From assembly GCA_047615875.1 (NCBI GenBank), contig JBLHGU010000199.1, positions 1-9,507 on the forward strand: a stretch of 9,507 bases of DNA, in the 5' to 3' direction. Position numbers and translations under genes: made by a program. The DNA is from JBLHGU01 sp047615875. Its GTDB lineage: Bacteria; Pseudomonadota; Gammaproteobacteria; Arenicellales; CAJQKF01. The first letter of the stretch is position 1; each line of letters begins with the position of its first letter. The notes below the pieces were generated by a model. That model searched no databases and was not told the DNA's origin. It saw nothing but the letters and a program-made list of their open reading frames with translations. Positions 6,075-9,507 of this stretch are shown here, in pieces.

Positions 6075-7625
6075 ATGACTGAACCCACCCGCAAACGTCG
6101 ACGTAGTCGTATAAATTCTCAGGAAGAGGCGCTAGCGGCTCCAGCTATTCGTCAGATACCTCGAACAAAGATTCAGAGTCCATTCCCGCCATTGGAACCA
6201 CTATCTGTAGATCAGTTGGAGGCAGTGCACGATGCGTCGATGCGATTGCTGGAAGAGCAGGGTCTGGAAGTAATGAGTGCAGAGGCACGCAAACTGTTTC
6301 GTGAAGCTGGTGCTGAGGTGGATGAGTCAACCTGCATGGTTAAGGGCGATAGAGAGCTTTTTCTACAAGCTGTGGCAAAGGCTCCGCACACTTTTACTTT
6401 GACGCCACGTAATGCGGACAATAGTGTTGAGATTGGTGGCAATGTGATCAACTTTGGGTTCGTCTCGGGACCACCCAATGTACATGATCGAATAAATGGT
6501 AGACGCCCCGGTAATTTTGCTGATTATAAAAAACTCATTAGCCTGGCTCAGTATTTCAATTGCATAACTGTACTGGGTAATCAAACACTAGCGCCTATAG
6601 ACCTACCGGTTGGAACGCGTCATCTCGACACCTATCGAGAAAATCTATTGTTAACAGACAAAGTCTGGAGTGCCATACCTATCGGTGTCGGACGTATACG
6701 AGATGCTTTGGAGATGGTTGCTATTGGCCGTGGCCAGACTGTTGATGAGCTTAAAAACAGCCCGGCCATGCTGGCTAATATCAATGTGAATTCTCCACGC
6801 AAACTGGACGATACGATGGCGGATGCTGCCATCTATATGGCGCGACACGGTCAACCGGTTATCGTTACTCCCTTTACCTTGATGGGTGCCATGACGCCGG
6901 TAACTATGGCCGGAGCACTTGCGCAACAAAATGCCGAAGCCCTGCTAACGTTGGCTATGTTACAGCTAGCCAGTCCAGGGGCACCAGTCATCTATGGCGG
7001 GTTTACCTCCAATGTCGATATGCGTTCCGGTGCGCCGGCATTTGGAACACCTGAAAACGCGTTAGCCAATATTATTGGTGGTCAGTTGGCACGGCGTTAT
7101 GGTTTGCCTTATAGAACCAGCGCCTGTAATGCATCTAATGATACGGATGCCCAGGCCGTTTACGAAACCAGCAATGCGTTGTGGGGTGCGGTACTGGGTC
7201 ATGGCAATGTTATCTATCATTCCGCCGGCTGGATGGAAGGGGGTTTGGTGGCATCATTTGAAAAGGTGATTATTGATGTGGAGTCATTGCAGGCAATGAC
7301 CCGCATGCTGACACCTGTTACCGTTAACGAAAGCGAATTTGGCCTTGATGCTATACGCGAGGTAGGACCTGGCGGACATTTCTTCGGTGTTGGTCATACC
7401 ATGGAACGCTATAAGACTGCGTTTTATGAGCCATTCTTAAGTGATTGGCAAAATAACGAAAGCTGGCAGGAAGCCGGAGCAAAGTCTGCACCGGAAAGAG
7501 CTACAGAGATATGGCAGAAAATCCTCGCTGAGTTTGAGCCACCAGAACTCGAACAGTCTCGACGGGAAGCTTTGGATGCCTATATTGCGATTCGCAAGGA
7601 AGAAATTGGCGTTGGCGATCCCTGA
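6075..7625 (+). CDS. MttB-superfamily (trimethylamine methyltransferase-like) protein, non-pyrrolysine type
   Basis: Member of the MttB superfamily (COG5598), TIM-barrel enzymes that move a methyl group from a quaternary or tertiary amine to a corrinoid protein. The archaeal founder uses pyrrolysine encoded by UAG. This 516-residue frame has no internal stop, so it belongs to the large non-pyrrolysine branch, whose characterised members demethylate glycine betaine, proline betaine or carnitine. Visible: a basic N-terminus (RKRRRSR, 6-12), a helical entry region (45-105), then barrel segments such as PVIVTPFTLMGAMTPVTMAGA (261-281), PVIYGGFTSNVDMRSGAPAFG (304-324), the conserved NDTDAQAVYE (355-364) and GPGGHFFGVGHT (431-442). 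An in-frame TAG at 6060-6062 fixes the ATG at 6075 as the first available start; Shine-Dalgarno is poor. No cognate corrinoid protein or second methyltransferase is in the window, so the methyl acceptor and substrate are unknown. Confidence 0.9.
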   Translation: MTEPTRKRRRSRINSQEEALAAPAIRQIPRTKIQSPFPPLEPLSVDQLEAVHDASMRLLEEQGLEVMSAEARKLFREAGAEVDESTCMVKGDRELFLQAVAKAPHTFTLTPRNADNSVEIGGNVINFGFVSGPPNVHDRINGRRPGNFADYKKLISLAQYFNCITVLGNQTLAPIDLPVGTRHLDTYRENLLLTDKVWSAIPIGVGRIRDALEMVAIGRGQTVDELKNSPAMLANINVNSPRKLDDTMADAAIYMARHGQPVIVTPFTLMGAMTPVTMAGALAQQNAEALLTLAMLQLASPGAPVIYGGFTSNVDMRSGAPAFGTPENALANIIGGQLARRYGLPYRTSACNASNDTDAQAVYETSNALWGAVLGHGNVIYHSAGWMEGGLVASFEKVIIDVESLQAMTRMLTPVTVNESEFGLDAIREVGPGGHFFGVGHTMERYKTAFYEPFLSDWQNNESWQEAGAKSAPERATEIWQKILAEFEPPELEQSRREALDAYIAIRKEEIGVGDP

Positions 7626-7652
7626 TTGATAGTTGGTGATGTCCCTCTGATT
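7611..7652. repeat. Imperfect tandem repeat at the end of the MttB-like gene
   Basis: GTTGGCGATCCCTGATT (7611-7627) recurs as a slightly longer copy at 7632-7652 (GTTGGTGATG, then TCCCTCTGATT). One unit covers the last codons and stop of the MttB-like gene. The other fills the short convergent gap and reaches the stop of benE. Probably a remnant of a small duplication. Confidence 0.35.
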
Positions 7653-7654
7653 TC

Positions 7655-8812
7655 TCAACTGCTTTTGTTTTTGGTAGTGAGAATAACTTGCGCCGTTATG
7701 CCAGCTAGTAACCCCCAAAAAGCCGCACCGATATTGAAAAAACTAATACCCGAGACTGTGACGAGGAATGTAATTAAGGCAGGCTCCATGTGACTTCCTT
7801 GCATCGCACTACGCAAACTGTTGGCTATGGTCGATAAAAGCGCAAGACCGGCGATAGTGGCTATCAGGGGTTTCGGGAATGCTGCAAGTAGTGCCACAAA
7901 GGCGGAACCTGAAATAGCCATCAACAGATAGAAGAAACCGGCTGATGCAGATGCCAGGTAACGTTTACGACGATCCAGATCAGCCTCGTCACCCATGCAG
8001 ATTGCAGCGGTAATAGCTGCTAGGTTGAAGGCAAATCCACCGAATGGAGCCAACACTAAGGTTGTGATACCTGTCCAGGTTAACAATGGCGAAACTGGTG
8101 TCTGGTAACCAGCAGCTCTGCTTATAGCGATACCTGGTAAGTTTTGTGATGTCATCGTAACCACAAACAATGGTAATCCCACGCTGATGAGTATTGATAG
8201 GGAAAATTCTGGCTGGGTATAAACCGGTGCTGTAATGGCAATGTCGGAGAGATCAAAGCCGAATTCACCCCGTAACCATGCAATTAACATGCCCGCTGTG
8301 AACACAATGACAATACTGTACCGGGGCGAGATTCGTTTTGCTGCTAAGTAAATAAGAAACATTGAGAAGACAAGAACAAAAGCGGACTGCATAGCAACAA
8401 AAATATCCAGTCCAAAGCGAAACAGGATGCCAGCCAGCATGGCTGATGCAATCTGCCGGGGAATACGATCCATAACGCGTTCAAACCAGCCGCTTATGCC
8501 GCAGATAGTGATTAGCAAGCCCGAGAAAAGAAATGCTCCGATTGCTTCTGCCATGCTGACACCTGATAGTGCGGTAATCAGTAATGCAGCGCCGGGAGTT
8601 GACCATGCGGTGAGGACGGGATTCTTATAGTAAAGCGAAAGGCCGATAGAGGTACATCCCAGGCCAAGTCCGAGTGCGCCGAGCCATGAACTGATTTCGG
8701 TGGGTGTGGCGCCAGCAGATTCAGCGGCCTGAAAAACGATAACTGCTGAACCAGTAAATCCAACTAATACGGCAACGAAGCCCGCAGTAATATGGGAAAT
8801 TCCTGGCAGCAC
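7655..8812 (-). CDS. benE: BenE-family benzoate/H+ symporter-like membrane protein
   Basis: Inner-membrane transporter of the BenE family (benzoate:proton symporters; E. coli YdcO is a homologue of unknown substrate), 385 residues, the normal length. Eleven or twelve hydrophobic segments are visible. Family landmarks include the first helix GFVAVLVGFTGSAVIVFQAA (11-30), then NPVLTAWSTPGAALL (64-78), the signature segment of this family, later TSQNLPGIAISRAAGY, and MGDEADLDRRKRYLAS in a cytoplasmic loop. The start is GTG at 8812, two codons after the stop of the aminotransferase and in the same frame. No earlier start is possible because of that stop, and the next ATG falls deep in the protein. 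Translation probably depends on coupling to the aminotransferase. The substrate may be an aromatic or other carboxylate rather than benzoate, since no aromatic-degradation genes are nearby. Confidence 0.9.
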   Translation of the reverse strand: MLPGISHITAGFVAVLVGFTGSAVIVFQAAESAGATPTEISSWLGALGLGLGCTSIGLSLYYKNPVLTAWSTPGAALLITALSGVSMAEAIGAFLFSGLLITICGISGWFERVMDRIPRQIASAMLAGILFRFGLDIFVAMQSAFVLVFSMFLIYLAAKRISPRYSIVIVFTAGMLIAWLRGEFGFDLSDIAITAPVYTQPEFSLSILISVGLPLFVVTMTSQNLPGIAISRAAGYQTPVSPLLTWTGITTLVLAPFGGFAFNLAAITAAICMGDEADLDRRKRYLASASAGFFYLLMAISGSAFVALLAAFPKPLIATIAGLALLSTIANSLRSAMQGSHMEPALITFLVTVSGISFFNIGAAFWGLLAGITAQVILTTKNKSS

Positions 8813-8818
8813 TAGATC

Positions 8819-9507
8819 TTACTCGGTGCTATCTATTGGGTTGTTCGACATTTCATTCCACTGCAGTTCAATACTCTCTAGAGTGAACTCAAGTCTGGCA
8901 ACTCCGCCAGGCACATCAACGGGTACACCCAAACGTTTCATGCTGGAACCTAATGCATGCAGGGTGCGAAATAAATTGTGACTACGACTTTGCTCGCCCA
9001 TTTGCCCAATGCGTACAATAGGTGGCCCGAAAGATCCCGAAATCTCCACTCGATAACGAAGTCGCATGTGGTTAAGTAGGTCGTCCGCTTTAATTCCCGC
9101 GGGCAGAGAGATGCCAATAACGGAATTTAATCTGATTGCCTCGGGTACATAAAGCTTGAGACCCATAGCCTGAATCCCGGCTTGTAGTGATACCGAACAG
9201 CGCTTGTGTCGTTCGAATCGGACTGGCAATGTTTCGTGGCAAATTAGGCGCAATGCTTCGTGCATGGCAAGAATGCCCGAGACCGGTGCAGTGTAGTGGT
9301 AGGATTTTTTATTCCAAAACTGATCGGCAAGCTTTGCGTCCAGGCACCAATGACGTAATGTGTCGGCACGAGTGGTAATCAGATCCCATGCACGATCGGA
9401 GAAGGCAATAAGGCTAACACCGGGAATGGACGACAAACCCTTTTGCCCACCTGTTATTACTGCATCAACTCCCCAGTCGTCCATTTCCAGTGGCATAGCG
9501 CTTAGCG
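8819..9507 (-). CDS. Class V PLP aminotransferase (alanine/serine-glyoxylate type), C-terminal part
   Basis: Pyridoxal-phosphate enzyme of the class V fold, in the group holding alanine-glyoxylate, serine-glyoxylate and pyridoxamine-pyruvate aminotransferases. The frame is open to the right edge (codons for Leu-Ser-Ala precede the Met at 9496), so the start lies outside. About 228 residues of an expected 380-400 are visible. The PLP lysine is in GGQKG (codon 9442-9440), following DDWGVDAVITGG, the usual approach strand. YHYTAPV matches the family's Y/FHxTP element. Near the end, PIVRIGQMG carries the arginine that binds the substrate carboxylate in relatives. The amino donor and acceptor cannot be fixed from this part. 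It forms a probable operon with the BenE-like transporter (6 bases apart). Confidence 0.9.
   Translation of the reverse strand, partial: LSAMPLEMDDWGVDAVITGGQKGLSSIPGVSLIAFSDRAWDLITTRADTLRHWCLDAKLADQFWNKKSYHYTAPVSGILAMHEALRLICHETLPVRFERHKRCSVSLQAGIQAMGLKLYVPEAIRLNSVIGISLPAGIKADDLLNHMRLRYRVEISGSFGPPIVRIGQMGEQSRSHNLFRTLHALGSSMKRLGVPVDVPGGVARLEFTLESIELQWNEMSNNPIDSTE

Noticed and set aside
6145..6929. Several minus-strand open frames inside the MttB-like gene
   Set aside because: The plus-strand product is conserved across this entire stretch, while the minus-strand translations resemble nothing and overlap each other.
1..9507. A defence island, mobile element or other novel multi-gene system
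   Set aside because: Every gene falls in a known family, genes are tightly packed, and I see no integrase, transposase, toxin-antitoxin pair, CRISPR repeat or tRNA attachment site.

Overview
The window looks like ordinary chromosome from a gammaproteobacterium. The evidence is a gammaproteobacterial-type Zur operator, a Zur protein with the E. coli-like zinc ligand set, and an NhaA antiporter. Base composition is moderate and looks similar throughout by eye; I did not compute it. A marine or halotolerant lineage is plausible from NhaA plus an MttB-family methylamine/betaine-type methyltransferase, but that is inference. I see no rRNA, tRNA, CRISPR array, insertion sequence, phage gene or recognisable defence system.

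Layout. Positions 1-825 (+) are the 3' part of nhaA, a Na+/H+ antiporter cut by the window edge. Positions 889-1968 (+) encode a secreted TraB/GumN-family protein with an N-terminal DUF4124-like segment. Positions 2051-5015 (+) are a compact zinc-uptake operon, znuA-zur-znuC-znuB, preceded by a near-consensus Zur box (2014-2036) that overlaps a perfect TATAAT -10 element. On the minus strand, 5897-5004 is an EamA/DMT-type permease whose 3' end overlaps znuB by 12 bases. Positions 6075-7625 (+) encode a 516-residue MttB-superfamily methyltransferase without an internal amber codon. On the minus strand from the right edge come a class V PLP aminotransferase (5' end outside the window, stop at 8819) and, 6 bases later in the same frame, a BenE-family benzoate/proton symporter (8812-7655). 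That pair converges on the MttB-like gene.

How the genes work together. The zinc operon is self-contained. ZnuA captures periplasmic Zn2+, ZnuB is the membrane channel, ZnuC the ATPase, and Zur with zinc bound should shut off the whole transcript, including its own gene. Histidine clusters occur in ZnuA (short loop), at the N-terminus of Zur and especially in the C-terminal tail of ZnuC. The right half (MttB-like protein, BenE-like transporter, aminotransferase, perhaps the DMT permease) reads as a small catabolic or uptake neighbourhood for an N-methylated or carboxylated compound. The substrate cannot be read from sequence, and no cognate corrinoid protein lies in the window.

No gene-free stretch exceeds 300 bases. 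The largest gap is 177 bases (5898-6074), between the divergent DMT and MttB-like genes. I found no clear previously undescribed system. The most notable items are the His-tailed ZnuC, the single-transcript znuA-zur-znuCB arrangement with its operator, the corrinoid-orphan MttB homologue, and the same-frame aminotransferase/benE junction.
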